In this document: piece after piece, positions 1 through 6,869 of the stretch
Layout of the letters: every line of letters begins with the position of its first letter
How positions within the stretch are numbered: position 1 is the stretch's first letter
Source: Hyphomicrobiales bacterium
GTDB lineage: Bacteria > Pseudomonadota > Alphaproteobacteria > Rhizobiales > Xanthobacteraceae
Length of the DNA: 14,073 nt
Direction of reading: 5' to 3'
NCBI GenBank assembly: GCA_026400425.1
Contig: JAPLPC010000533.1
Location: forward strand, 1-14,073
Translations under genes and position numbers: made by a program
Notes under the pieces: generated by a model
The model's database searches: none
What the model was told of the DNA's origin: nothing
Seen by the model: the letters and a program-made list of their open reading frames with translations, nothing else

Positions 1-1
1 C

Positions 2-427
2 AACGAGCTGTGCATCCCCGCGATGAAGGCCGGCCTCAACTTCATCCGCCTTGCGACGCCGACCACCGATGACAAGCGGCTGCCGGCGGTGCTCGCGAAT
101 ACGTCGGGCTTCGTCTATTACGTCTCGGTCACCGGCATCACCGGCACGGCCAGTGCGGATGCCTCGGTGGTTGGTGCCGCGGTGGCGCGCATCAAGCGTC
201 ACACCGCGCTGCCGGTCTGTGTCGGCTTCGGCATCCGCACCCCGGAGGCTGCTGGCGCCATTGCCAGCCACGCCGATGGTGCCGTCGTCGGCACTGCGCT
301 GATCGATGTGCTGAAGAATTCGCTGGATAGCGATGGCAAGGCGACGGCAAAGACAGTTTCTGCCATTGCCGACTTCACGTCGGCCCTCGCGGCGGGTGTC
401 CACGGCGCCAAACAGGCCGCAGAATAA
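2..427 (+). CDS. trpA: Tryptophan synthase alpha chain, C-terminal part (5' end outside window)
   Basis: TrpA cleaves indole-3-glycerol phosphate to indole and glyceraldehyde-3-phosphate and channels indole to TrpB, in the last step of cytoplasmic tryptophan synthesis. The reading frame is open from base 2 and gives 141 residues, about half of the usual 270-280, ending in TAA. Visible family blocks are the CIPAMKAGLNFIRLATPTT segment (residues 4-22), the GFVYYVSVTGITG strand-loop (about 36-48) that helps bind substrate phosphate, VGFGIRTPEAA (about 73-83) and ADGAVVGTALI near the C-terminus. The catalytic Glu and Asp of the N-terminal half lie upstream of the window and cannot be checked. The ATG at 23 is internal, not the start, because family sequence continues before it. 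accD follows after 105 bases on the same strand, an order common in proteobacteria. Confidence 0.96.
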   Translation, partial: NELCIPAMKAGLNFIRLATPTTDDKRLPAVLANTSGFVYYVSVTGITGTASADASVVGAAVARIKRHTALPVCVGFGIRTPEAAGAIASHADGAVVGTALIDVLKNSLDSDGKATAKTVSAIADFTSALAAGVHGAKQAAE

Positions 428-455
428 GCCCATTTGCCCTGTAACGGGGCGCTTC

Positions 456-500
456 GCGGTTGTCGGGCCCCGGCCCGGACCGCCATCTACTGATAAGTAG
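456..500 (+). other. Two stem-loops in the trpA-accD gap
   Basis: GCGGT (456-460) pairs with ACCGC (479-483), and inside it CGGGC (464-468) pairs with GCCCG (473-477) around a CCCG loop, giving a 10-pair GC-rich stem with a small internal bulge. Just after it CTACT (487-491) pairs with AGTAG (496-500) around GATA. There is no T-tract, so this is not a convincing intrinsic terminator. It lies 33 bases before the accD start and could be an RNA processing, attenuation or leader structure; the function is a guess. Confidence 0.4.
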
Positions 501-532
501 CGACGCCCGATCCATGCGACGCGGAGATTGAT

Positions 533-1456
533 ATGAACTGGCTCACCAATGTCGTCCGTCCCAAGATCCGCAACATGCTGCGACGGGAGACGCCTGAGAA
601 TCTCTGGATCAAATGTCCGGATACCGGCCAGCTGGTGTTCTACAAGGATGTCGAGAGCAATCAGTTCGTCATTCCCGGCTCGAACTATCACATGCGGATG
701 GGCGCCGCCGCGCGCATGAAGTCGGTGTTCGACAACGAGACCTGGTACGACGTCGCGTTGCCGGATGTGGTGGCCGATCCGCTGAAGTTTCGCGACGAGC
801 GCAAATATGTCGATCGCATCAAGGATGCGCGTACCAAGACCGGCATGCATGACTCGGTGAAGGTCGGCTACGGCAAGCTGGAAGGCATGGGCACCGTGGT
901 GGCCGTGCAGGATTTCGACTTCATGGGCGGCTCGCTCGGCATGGCCGCCGGTGAAGCGCTGGTGCGCGGCCTCGAACTCGCCGTGGAGAAGAAGTCGCCG
1001 TTCATCGTGTTCGCCGCCTCCGGCGGCGCGCGCATGCAGGAAGGAATCCTGTCGCTGATGCAGCTGCCGCGCACCACGGTGGGCGTGCAGATGCTACGCG
1101 AAGCCAGGCTTCCTTACATCGTGGTACTCACCAATCCGACCACCGGCGGCGTCACCGCGTCCTATGCGATGCTGGGCGACGTGCAGATCGCTGAGCCCGG
1201 CGCGCTGATCGGCTTCGCCGGTGCCCGCGTCATCGAGCAGACCATCCGCGAAAAACTGCCCGAAGGTTTCCAGCGCGCCGAATATCTGCGCGATCACGGC
1301 ATGGTGGATATGGTGGTGCATCGCCATGATCTGAAGCCGACGCTGGCCCGTTTGTGCCGTCTGCTTACCAGGTCGCCGGCGGTGGAAACCGCGCCGCGCG
1401 TGCTGCCCGAGCAGATCGCCGTAGCGCCGGATGCAGTCCCGGCTCCGCAAGCGTGA
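533..1456 (+). CDS. accD: Acetyl-CoA carboxylase carboxyltransferase subunit beta
   Basis: AccD pairs with AccA to form the carboxyltransferase that moves CO2 from biotin on AccB to acetyl-CoA, making malonyl-CoA for fatty acid synthesis in the cytoplasm. The 307 residues match the usual length (304 in E. coli). The crotonase-fold core is clear: FMGGSLGMAAGEA, then ASGGARMQEG with SGG at about 163-165, then PTTGGVTASYAMLGD with GG at 205-206, then AEPGALIGFAGARVIEQT. The start at 533 has GGAG at 523-526 at good spacing. The N-terminal zinc ribbon is degenerate: of the four Cys positions only C28 remains, and the others are T31, I47 and S50. I recall similar loss in related alphaproteobacteria, so the enzyme is probably active. 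The last residues are a low-complexity Ala/Pro/Val tail. The stop overlaps the folC start. Confidence 0.97.
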   Translation: MNWLTNVVRPKIRNMLRRETPENLWIKCPDTGQLVFYKDVESNQFVIPGSNYHMRMGAAARMKSVFDNETWYDVALPDVVADPLKFRDERKYVDRIKDARTKTGMHDSVKVGYGKLEGMGTVVAVQDFDFMGGSLGMAAGEALVRGLELAVEKKSPFIVFAASGGARMQEGILSLMQLPRTTVGVQMLREARLPYIVVLTNPTTGGVTASYAMLGDVQIAEPGALIGFAGARVIEQTIREKLPEGFQRAEYLRDHGMVDMVVHRHDLKPTLARLCRLLTRSPAVETAPRVLPEQIAVAPDAVPAPQA

Positions 1457-2781
1457 GCTCGACTACGCCGACATCGTCACCGCTCGGCGAGATCCTGGCG
1501 CGGCTCTCGGCGTTGCATCCGAACACGATCGATCTGTCGCTGGCGCGCATGCAGCGGCTGATGGCGCAGCTCGGTCATCCCGAGCGACGGCTGCCACCTG
1601 TGATCCATGTCGCCGGCACCAATGGCAAAGGCTCGACCATCGCCTATCTGCGCGCGATCCTCGAGGCCGCCGGGCTCGGCGTCCACGTCTATACGTCGCC
1701 GCATCTGGTCCGCATCAATGAGAGCATCCGCCTCGGCGGCATGCTCATCGGCGATGCCGATCTGCGCGATGCCTTCGCCCATGTCGAGGTCGTCAATGCC
1801 GGCCTGCCGATCACACTGTTCGAAGCCGAGACGGCGGTCGCGTTCCATATTTTCGCCAGCCATCCCGCAGATGTGCTGCTGCTCGAAGTTGGCCTCGGCG
1901 GTCGCCTCGATGCGACCAATGTCATCGAGACGCCGATCGCGTCGGTGATCACGCCGATCGCCATCGACCACACCGATTTTCTTGGCGACACCGTCGAGAA
2001 GATCGCGGCGGAAAAAGCCGGCATCATCAAGCGCCGCACGCCCGTCGTCATCGCCGAGCAGCTACCGGAGGTCGCGGCCGTCCTCACACGCGAGGCACGC
2101 AAGCACCATGCGCCGACGCATGGCGCCGGCGAGCAATGGCACATCAGCGTCGAGCGCGGCCGTCTGGTCTATCAGGACGATCGTGGCCTGATGGATCTCG
2201 CCGCACCACGTCTGTTTGGTCGTCACCAGTTCGGCAATGCCGGCCTCGCCATCGCGACGCTGCGCGCGTTGCCGCAATTCAAATTCGATCCGCAGGTCTA
2301 TGAGCGCGGCGTTGCCGCAGCGGAATGGCCCGCGCGCATGCAACGCCTCACCTCCGGCAAGTTGTTGGCGCTCGCGCCCGATGAGGCGGAGCTGTGGCTC
2401 GACGGTGGCCACAATGCCGAAGGCGGCCGCGTGATTGCCGAAGCGCTCGGCGATCTCGAAGAGCGCGTGCCACGGCCGCTGGTGGTCATCGTCGGCATGA
2501 TGGCGAACAAGGATGCGGCAGGCTTTCTCGCCAATTTCGCCGGCCTTACGCGCCACATCATCGCGGTGCCGATCCCGGATCGCGCTGGTGCGATGCCGAT
2601 CGCCACACTGGTCGATGCCGGTCGCGCCCTCGGCATGCGTGTGGAGACGGCGGATAGCGCCGGCACCGCCCTGCAGTCGTTGCAGCGCCTCGCTTACGAA
2701 GTACCGCCGCGCGTGCTGATCTGCGGCTCGCTGTATCTTGCCGGTCGTGTGTTGGCGGAAAACGGCACGCTTCCGCAATGA
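1453..2781 (+). CDS. folC: Bifunctional dihydrofolate synthase / folylpolyglutamate synthase
   Basis: FolC ligates glutamate to dihydropteroate and then adds further glutamates to folates, with ATP, in the cytoplasm. The GTG at 1453 was chosen: it overlaps the accD TGA in a GTGA junction and gives 442 residues, in the normal family range. The same frame is open further upstream (GTG at 1354), but that part lies inside accD and does not look like FolC. Mur-ligase motifs are clear: P-loop GTNGKGS at 55-61, YTSPHLVRINE, LEVGLGGRLDATN, ITPIAIDHTDFLG, EKAGIIK, and DGGHNAEG at 317-324 (commonly DGAHNP). No strong ribosome binding site precedes GTG, so translation is probably coupled to accD. The 3' end faces trxA across a repeat and terminator. 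Confidence 0.95.
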   Translation: MSSTTPTSSPLGEILARLSALHPNTIDLSLARMQRLMAQLGHPERRLPPVIHVAGTNGKGSTIAYLRAILEAAGLGVHVYTSPHLVRINESIRLGGMLIGDADLRDAFAHVEVVNAGLPITLFEAETAVAFHIFASHPADVLLLEVGLGGRLDATNVIETPIASVITPIAIDHTDFLGDTVEKIAAEKAGIIKRRTPVVIAEQLPEVAAVLTREARKHHAPTHGAGEQWHISVERGRLVYQDDRGLMDLAAPRLFGRHQFGNAGLAIATLRALPQFKFDPQVYERGVAAAEWPARMQRLTSGKLLALAPDEAELWLDGGHNAEGGRVIAEALGDLEERVPRPLVVIVGMMANKDAAGFLANFAGLTRHIIAVPIPDRAGAMPIATLVDAGRALGMRVETADSAGTALQSLQRLAYEVPPRVLICGSLYLAGRVLAENGTLPQ

Positions 2782-2788
2782 TGCTCAA

Positions 2789-2905
2789 CCCTCATGGTGA
2801 GGAGGCGCGCGCTTAGCGCGTCTCGGACAATGAGTTGGGCGGGTTCTTACACGCGCTGCCATCCTTCGAGACGCCGTCCAAACGGACTGCTCCTCAGGAG
2901 GAGGC
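2789..2905. repeat. Palindromic intergenic repeat, family A, degenerate copy 1
   Basis: This is the same element as at 10122-10233. It begins with CCCTCATGGTGAGGAG and has two hairpin halves. In the left half CTCATGGT pairs with ACAATGAG with one mismatch, around a GCGC-rich inner stem. The right half carries CCATCCTTCGAGACGCCG, shared exactly with copy 2, and an inner stem GTCC-AAAC-GGAC. The inner stem differs from that of copy 2 but still pairs. The right end has drifted (GGAGGC where copy 2 has TGAGGG). It sits 7 bases after the folC stop. Confidence 0.85.
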
Positions 2906-2907
2906 AG

Positions 2908-2950
2908 CGAACAAACAGAACGGCCGGCGATATATCCTCACCGGCCGTTC
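2908..2950 (-). terminator. Intrinsic terminator downstream of trxA
   Basis: GAACGGCCGG (2918-2927) and CCGGCCGTTC (2941-2950) form a perfect 10-pair stem with a 13-base loop. Read on the minus strand, the stem is followed by TGTTTGTT, a T-rich tail, and it starts 25 bases past the trxA stop. This fits a Rho-independent terminator for trxA. On the plus strand the trailing bases are less T-rich, so any effect on folC read-through would be weaker. Confidence 0.75.
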
Positions 2951-2975
2951 GTATTTCACGTCCATCCGCAGCGGC

Positions 2976-3296
2976 TTACACCGCCGAGGAAATCCACTGC
3001 TGCAGCTTCGCCTTCGGCGCTGCGCCGACCTGGCGGGAGGCCATCTCGCCGCCCTTGAAGATCATCAGCGTCGGGATCGACATCACCCCATACTTGGACG
3101 CGGTCTTCGGGTTCTCGTCGACGTTGAGCTTGAGGATGGTGACCTTCTCGCCCATCGCGGCGGAGATCTCATCGAGCGCCGGCGCGATCATTCGACACGG
3201 GCCGCACCATTCGGCCCAGAAATCGATCACGACCGGGCCGGTCGCCTTGAGCACTTCCGCTTCGAAATCGGCGTCTGTCACCTTGCCAACGGCCAT
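2976..3296 (-). CDS. trxA: Thioredoxin 1
   Basis: TrxA is the general cytoplasmic protein-disulfide reductase, recycled by thioredoxin reductase with NADPH; it supplies electrons to ribonucleotide reductase and other targets. The 106 residues are the classic single-domain length. The active site WCGPC is at 30-34, preceded by VVIDFWAE, and followed by the buried region LNVDENPKTASKYGVMSIPTLMIFKGGE, which contains the conserved cis-Pro after SI. No signal peptide is present, so it is cytoplasmic. The ATG at 3296 is preceded by GAGG with a 9-base gap, a sound ribosome binding site. It lies downstream of addA on the same strand but has its own promoter candidate at 3361-3389 and its own terminator at 2908-2950, so it is probably a separate transcript. 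Confidence 0.97.
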   Translation of the reverse strand: MAVGKVTDADFEAEVLKATGPVVIDFWAEWCGPCRMIAPALDEISAAMGEKVTILKLNVDENPKTASKYGVMSIPTLMIFKGGEMASRQVGAAPKAKLQQWISSAV

Positions 3297-3360
3297 GGTC
3301 TTGATCCTCGTCCTGTCCAGTAAAAGCGCCGATCAGAATCGCGCGCCGGAATGATGACCC

Positions 3361-3389
3361 AACCTATGAACGCCCCCCTGCCGGGTCAA
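3361..3389 (-). promoter_or_regulatory. Candidate sigma70 promoter of trxA
   Basis: On the minus strand TTGACC (3389-3384) is followed after exactly 17 bases by TAGGTT (3366-3361). This matches -35 TTGACA at five of six positions and -10 TATAAT at three, including the key first, second and last bases. Predicted transcription would start near 3354 and give a leader of about 57 bases before the trxA ATG. It lies in the 100-base gap between addA and trxA. Confidence 0.55.
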
Positions 3390-3396
3390 GACGTGC

Positions 3397-5175
3397 TCAC
3401 GCGGCGATGATGGCGGCCAGCTCCGCGTCCAGCGCGGCGCTGGAAATCTCCATCATCTCAATGGTTTCGGTCCAGAGCAGGGCGGCGCGCACCGGCCGGT
3501 CGGGATACAGCCTGGCGAGCACGCCCCGATAAAGCGCGAGCTGACGGATATAGGCCTTCGGCGCGGCCACCAGTTTGCGCGGCGGATTGTGGTTGGTCTT
3601 GTAATCGACGATGCGCACCTCGGACGGCGTCACCACCAGCCGGTCGATCTGGCCCGACACAAGGAAAGTCGAGCCGTCCAGCCGTGTGAGCCGCCCGGCA
3701 ACGGCCACTTCCGCCCGGCTTCCGGGACCAAACAGCGCGGCGAGGCCCGGCTCGGTCAATAGCGTCAGCACCTGCTTCGCCAATGTGCCGCGTTCGATGT
3801 CCGTCCAACCATCCGTCTGCAGCGCTTTGCGGGTGAGGAAGCCCATCGCCGTATCGCGGCGCTTCTCGGCTGCGATCTCCGGCAGGGACTGCAGCAGCCG
3901 ATGCACGAGATTGCCGCGCTGCATGGCCATCTTGCGCTGTCGTTCGGCTTCGCCCGGCAAGGCCGTGAAGCGATCGTCGTCCTTGGCGTCCGATGGCCGC
4001 AGCAGGCTTTCGCGGCGCGGTCGATCGCCGGCCATGCCGCGCAGCCACGCCGGCAATGCCGGCGGCGGCGCTGCAGCCAAACGCGGCGCAGCACTCGGCA
4101 CCGGCACCGCATCGCCCGGTCTGGTATAGCGCTTCACCACGCCATCCGGCGGCGGCACCTGCTGCATATGCAGGCCGGAATTCTCCAGCCCCTTCTGGAT
4201 CAGGTCGTACCAGGAATGCTCGCGCACCGCGTTGCGATTGCCCGGCATGCAGCCGCCGACGATCAGGCGATCCGCCGCGCGCGTCATCGCCACATACAGC
4301 AGCCGGCGATACTCGTCCTCGGTATCCTGCCGCATGGCCTCGCGGGCTAGCGCCACGGCTTCAGGATCGTCGCTCTTCTTGCCGGCCCACACCACCACGC
4401 CGGACGGTCCTGGCGCCGCATTGCCCTGCGGCACATGGATGAGATTCATCCGCTGCGAATCCGACGGTGACGACGTGGTGTCGATCATGAATACCACCGG
4501 CGCTTCCAGTCCCTTGGCGCCGTGCACGGTCATCACCCGCACCTCGTCGCGCGTGATCTCCATGTCGCGCTTCACCTCAGTGTCGGCGGCGCGCAGCCAG
4601 CCGACGAAGCCCTGCAGCGAGGCCGGCGCCTTGCGTTCATAGCCGAGTGCGAGTTCGAGAAACTCGTCGAGTGCATCATTGGCCTCATAGCCGAGCCGCC
4701 GCAGAATCCGCGCCCGCCCGCCATCACCGCCGAGCAGCCACGCATAGAAGGCGAACGGCGTCTCGCCGGCAAAACGCTTCTCGCAGGAGATCAGGCGCTT
4801 CAGCGCATCGTTCAGCTTCGCATCGCTCGCCGCCCGCTCGCCCAGCGCATCGCGCAGCGATCCCGTGCGTTCATGCGCGATGCTGTAGAGGTCGTCGTCA
4901 TCGAGCCCGAACAATGGCGATTTCAGCGCGGTGGCGAGCGCCAGATCGTCCTGCGGCAGCAGCAGCGCATCTGCCAGATTCATCAGGTCGATGATCGCGA
5001 TATGCTCGGTCAGCTTCAGCCGGTCGGCGCCGGCGACGGGGATGCCGCCATGCTTCAGCGCCTGGATGATGGCATCGAACGCCGCGCCACGCCGCCGCAC
5101 CAGAACCAGCATGTCGCCGTAACGAAGCTTGCGCCGCTTCCCGAGCGGCCCTGTCTCCGTCTCGGCTGCGATCAG
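3397..5175 (-). CDS. addA: AddA C-terminal fragment: helicase motifs V-VI and nuclease domain
   Basis: This is the downstream frame of addA, about 591 residues of recognisable family sequence after the break. It has the MLVLVRRRG and VAGADRLKLTEHIAI segments, helicase motif V (VMTVHGAKGLEAPVVF), motif VI (RRLLYVAMTRAADRL) and a C-terminal PD-(D/E)XK nuclease (SGQIDRLVV, then IVDYKTNHNPP, then a YIRQLALYRG helix supplying the Q/Y residues). The frame is open further upstream to 5274, but that extension is out-of-frame addA DNA and does not look like AddA. No ribosome binding site of note was seen at an internal start, so separate translation is uncertain. Confidence 0.82.
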   Translation of the reverse strand: MIAAETETGPLGKRRKLRYGDMLVLVRRRGAAFDAIIQALKHGGIPVAGADRLKLTEHIAIIDLMNLADALLLPQDDLALATALKSPLFGLDDDDLYSIAHERTGSLRDALGERAASDAKLNDALKRLISCEKRFAGETPFAFYAWLLGGDGGRARILRRLGYEANDALDEFLELALGYERKAPASLQGFVGWLRAADTEVKRDMEITRDEVRVMTVHGAKGLEAPVVFMIDTTSSPSDSQRMNLIHVPQGNAAPGPSGVVVWAGKKSDDPEAVALAREAMRQDTEDEYRRLLYVAMTRAADRLIVGGCMPGNRNAVREHSWYDLIQKGLENSGLHMQQVPPPDGVVKRYTRPGDAVPVPSAAPRLAAAPPPALPAWLRGMAGDRPRRESLLRPSDAKDDDRFTALPGEAERQRKMAMQRGNLVHRLLQSLPEIAAEKRRDTAMGFLTRKALQTDGWTDIERGTLAKQVLTLLTEPGLAALFGPGSRAEVAVAGRLTRLDGSTFLVSGQIDRLVVTPSEVRIVDYKTNHNPPRKLVAAPKAYIRQLALYRGVLARLYPDRPVRAALLWTETIEMMEISSAALDAELAAIIAA

Positions 5176-6869
5176 CTCGCCAGCTTCACTTCGGGGCTGG
5201 TTTCGGAGCGCTTGTCGAACGGCGCGTCCCAGCCTTCCATGCTCGGGCGTTCGTCGGGCTGTTCCAGTTCCCACAGGTCGATCAGGCTTGGCCCGGCATC
5301 GTCCAGCGATTCATGCTGCGGATAGGCGCTCTCGTTGTGGATGCTGCGATAGATCGCCTCGTCGCGAAACACATGATCGACGGATTGCAGGATCGCGGCA
5401 CCAGAGCGGAACGAATAGGTGAAGGCAACGGGATCGAATTTCAGTCCGGCTTTCGTGAAGCGGGTCTGCAACGCCCGCCTCCGCTCGTCGAATTCACGCG
5501 GGGCGGCACCCTGAAACGAGAAGATCGATTGCTTCTCGTCGCCCACTGCAAAGATCGTGCGCTTGACGCCGTCGCGCGCGCCTTCGCCGGCCGTGAATTC
5601 CGCAATCAGATGAGTCAGGATGTCCCACTGCCGGGGGCTGGTGTCCTGCGCCTCGTCGATCAGCACATGATCGACGCCGCGATCGAGCTTGTAATGCACC
5701 CAGCCCGCAGCGCCGGAGTCGAGCAGCGCCAGTGTGTGGTCGATCAGGTCGTCGTAGTCGAGCAAACCACGCTCGATCTTCTCGCGGCGATAGTTCTCCG
5801 CCACCTGGCTGGCGATCACCAAGAGCGATTCGGTGCGCTCGCGCATGGCGACGCCACGTCGGCGGTCCAGCAGCGGAATGATGCGATCGCCTTCGCGCTG
5901 CAAGGTCGTGATCAGGTCCGGGCGACTGTCCGAGATCTTCTTCGTCGCCAGCGATTTTCGTAACGATTGCTCCTTGGTCAGGAACAGCTCCAGATATTTT
6001 TCCACCTGCTCGGCGCCCGACAGCGCCAATGCCTCGCGCAGCCGATTGGCCTGGTCGCCGTCGGTCTTGCTGCCGGTCGCGAGAATGGCGGCGGTGGCGG
6101 TCCAGTCCTTGCGCGGCAGATGCGGGCCATCGACGATCTCCAGTTCGATGGCATCGCGCGTATCGGTCGGCGACACGCCGAGCGTTGCACACAGTTGCGC
6201 CATCGCCATCTCGGTCGAGCCAGCGCGCGCAATCCAGGCCAGGAACCGATCGCGGCTGAGGCTGGCTTCGCGCACCACGTCGCGGAAGGTGACGTCGGCC
6301 GCCGATGTCATGGCGATGGCTAGCGCCCTGCCCTCGGCGCTGTCTGGCGCCGCGGCGGCGCGCAGCAGCACCGCCAGCGAGGCGCGCTCCATCATTTCGT
6401 TCTGGTCGCGATCGTCGAGCACGCTGAAGCGCGCGGGCACATTGGCCTCGAACGGAAACTGCTGCAGCAGCCGCGTACACAACGCGTGAATGGTCTGGAC
6501 CTTCAGCCCGCCCGGCGTCTCCAGCGCGCTGGCAAACAATTCGCGCGCGCGGGCGCGCAACTTGGCATCCGGATGAGGCGCGCCGGCATTGCGGATTTCG
6601 GCATCGAGCGCGGCGTCATCCAGCGTCACCCAATGCCCGAGCCGCGCGAACACCCGCTCCGCCATATTGGCGGCGGCCGCCTTGGTGAAGGTGACGCACA
6701 GGATCTTCTCCGGCGGCACGCCATCCAGCAACAGGCGGATGACGCGATTGACCAGCACATAGGTCTTGCCGGAGCCGGCATTGGCCGAGACGAATACCGA
6801 GGCCGTCGGGTCCGAGGCCAGTCGCTGCTTCGCCGTCGCAGCGTCGGGAATGTTGCGCGGGCCGCTCAT
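5172..6869 (-). CDS. addA: AddA N-terminal fragment: helicase domain 1A/1B with Walker A and B
   Basis: This 565-residue open part of addA carries the ATP-binding half of the UvrD-type helicase. Walker A ANAGSGKT is at 29-36, motif Ia CVTFTKAAAANMAERV follows at about 69-84, VQTIHALCTRLLQQFP matches motif Ic, and Walker B / motif II DEAQD is at 405-409, preceded by DHVLI. Motif III (FAVGDEKQSIFSFQGA) and motif IV (FTYSFRSG) are also present. The start was set at MSGPRN (6869) rather than the longer frame to 6902, because of the ATGA overlap with addB and because family sequence begins there. It lacks motifs V and VI and the nuclease, so alone it should not be a working helicase. Confidence 0.85.
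   Translation of the reverse strand: MSGPRNIPDAATAKQRLASDPTASVFVSANAGSGKTYVLVNRVIRLLLDGVPPEKILCVTFTKAAAANMAERVFARLGHWVTLDDAALDAEIRNAGAPHPDAKLRARARELFASALETPGGLKVQTIHALCTRLLQQFPFEANVPARFSVLDDRDQNEMMERASLAVLLRAAAAPDSAEGRALAIAMTSAADVTFRDVVREASLSRDRFLAWIARAGSTEMAMAQLCATLGVSPTDTRDAIELEIVDGPHLPRKDWTATAAILATGSKTDGDQANRLREALALSGAEQVEKYLELFLTKEQSLRKSLATKKISDSRPDLITTLQREGDRIIPLLDRRRGVAMRERTESLLVIASQVAENYRREKIERGLLDYDDLIDHTLALLDSGAAGWVHYKLDRGVDHVLIDEAQDTSPRQWDILTHLIAEFTAGEGARDGVKRTIFAVGDEKQSIFSFQGAAPREFDERRRALQTRFTKAGLKFDPVAFTYSFRSGAAILQSVDHVFRDEAIYRSIHNESAYPQHESLDDAGPSLIDLWELEQPDERPSMEGWDAPFDKRSETSPEVKLAS

Larger units (their letters stand above)
3397..6869 (-). pseudogene. addA: AddA helicase-nuclease, broken by a frameshift
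   Basis: AddA is the UvrD-family helicase and C-terminal nuclease subunit of AddAB, which resects double-strand-break ends and loads RecA in bacteria lacking RecBCD. The gene runs from an ATG at 6869, overlapping the addB stop by ATGA, to TGA at 3397. The summed length, about 1156 residues, is normal for the alphaproteobacterial family. The frame breaks near 5172-5180: the upstream frame reads to SPEVKLAS and stops (TGA 5174-5172), while homologous sequence resumes in the frame offset by one base (LIAAETETGP, then MLVLVRRRG). The net defect equals a loss of 3n+1 bases. No slippery heptamer is present, so programmed frameshifting is unlikely. Both fragments are otherwise well preserved, so the break is recent or a sequence error. 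Confidence 0.85.

Noticed and set aside
2794..3354. Plus-strand frames covering the repeat and trxA
   Set aside because: They start inside a palindromic repeat and are antisense to trxA, which has a perfect thioredoxin active site, ribosome binding site, promoter candidate and terminator.
5168..5182. Programmed -1 frameshift joining the two addA parts
   Set aside because: The offset direction would fit, but the site (AAGCTGGCGAGCTGA on the minus strand) has no X-XXY-YYZ slippery heptamer and I saw no downstream pseudoknot signal; AddA is not known to use recoding.
4522..5325. 267-residue plus-strand frame opposite addA
   Set aside because: Antisense shadow of addA; no domain, and it crosses the frameshift only because its own phase happens to stay open.
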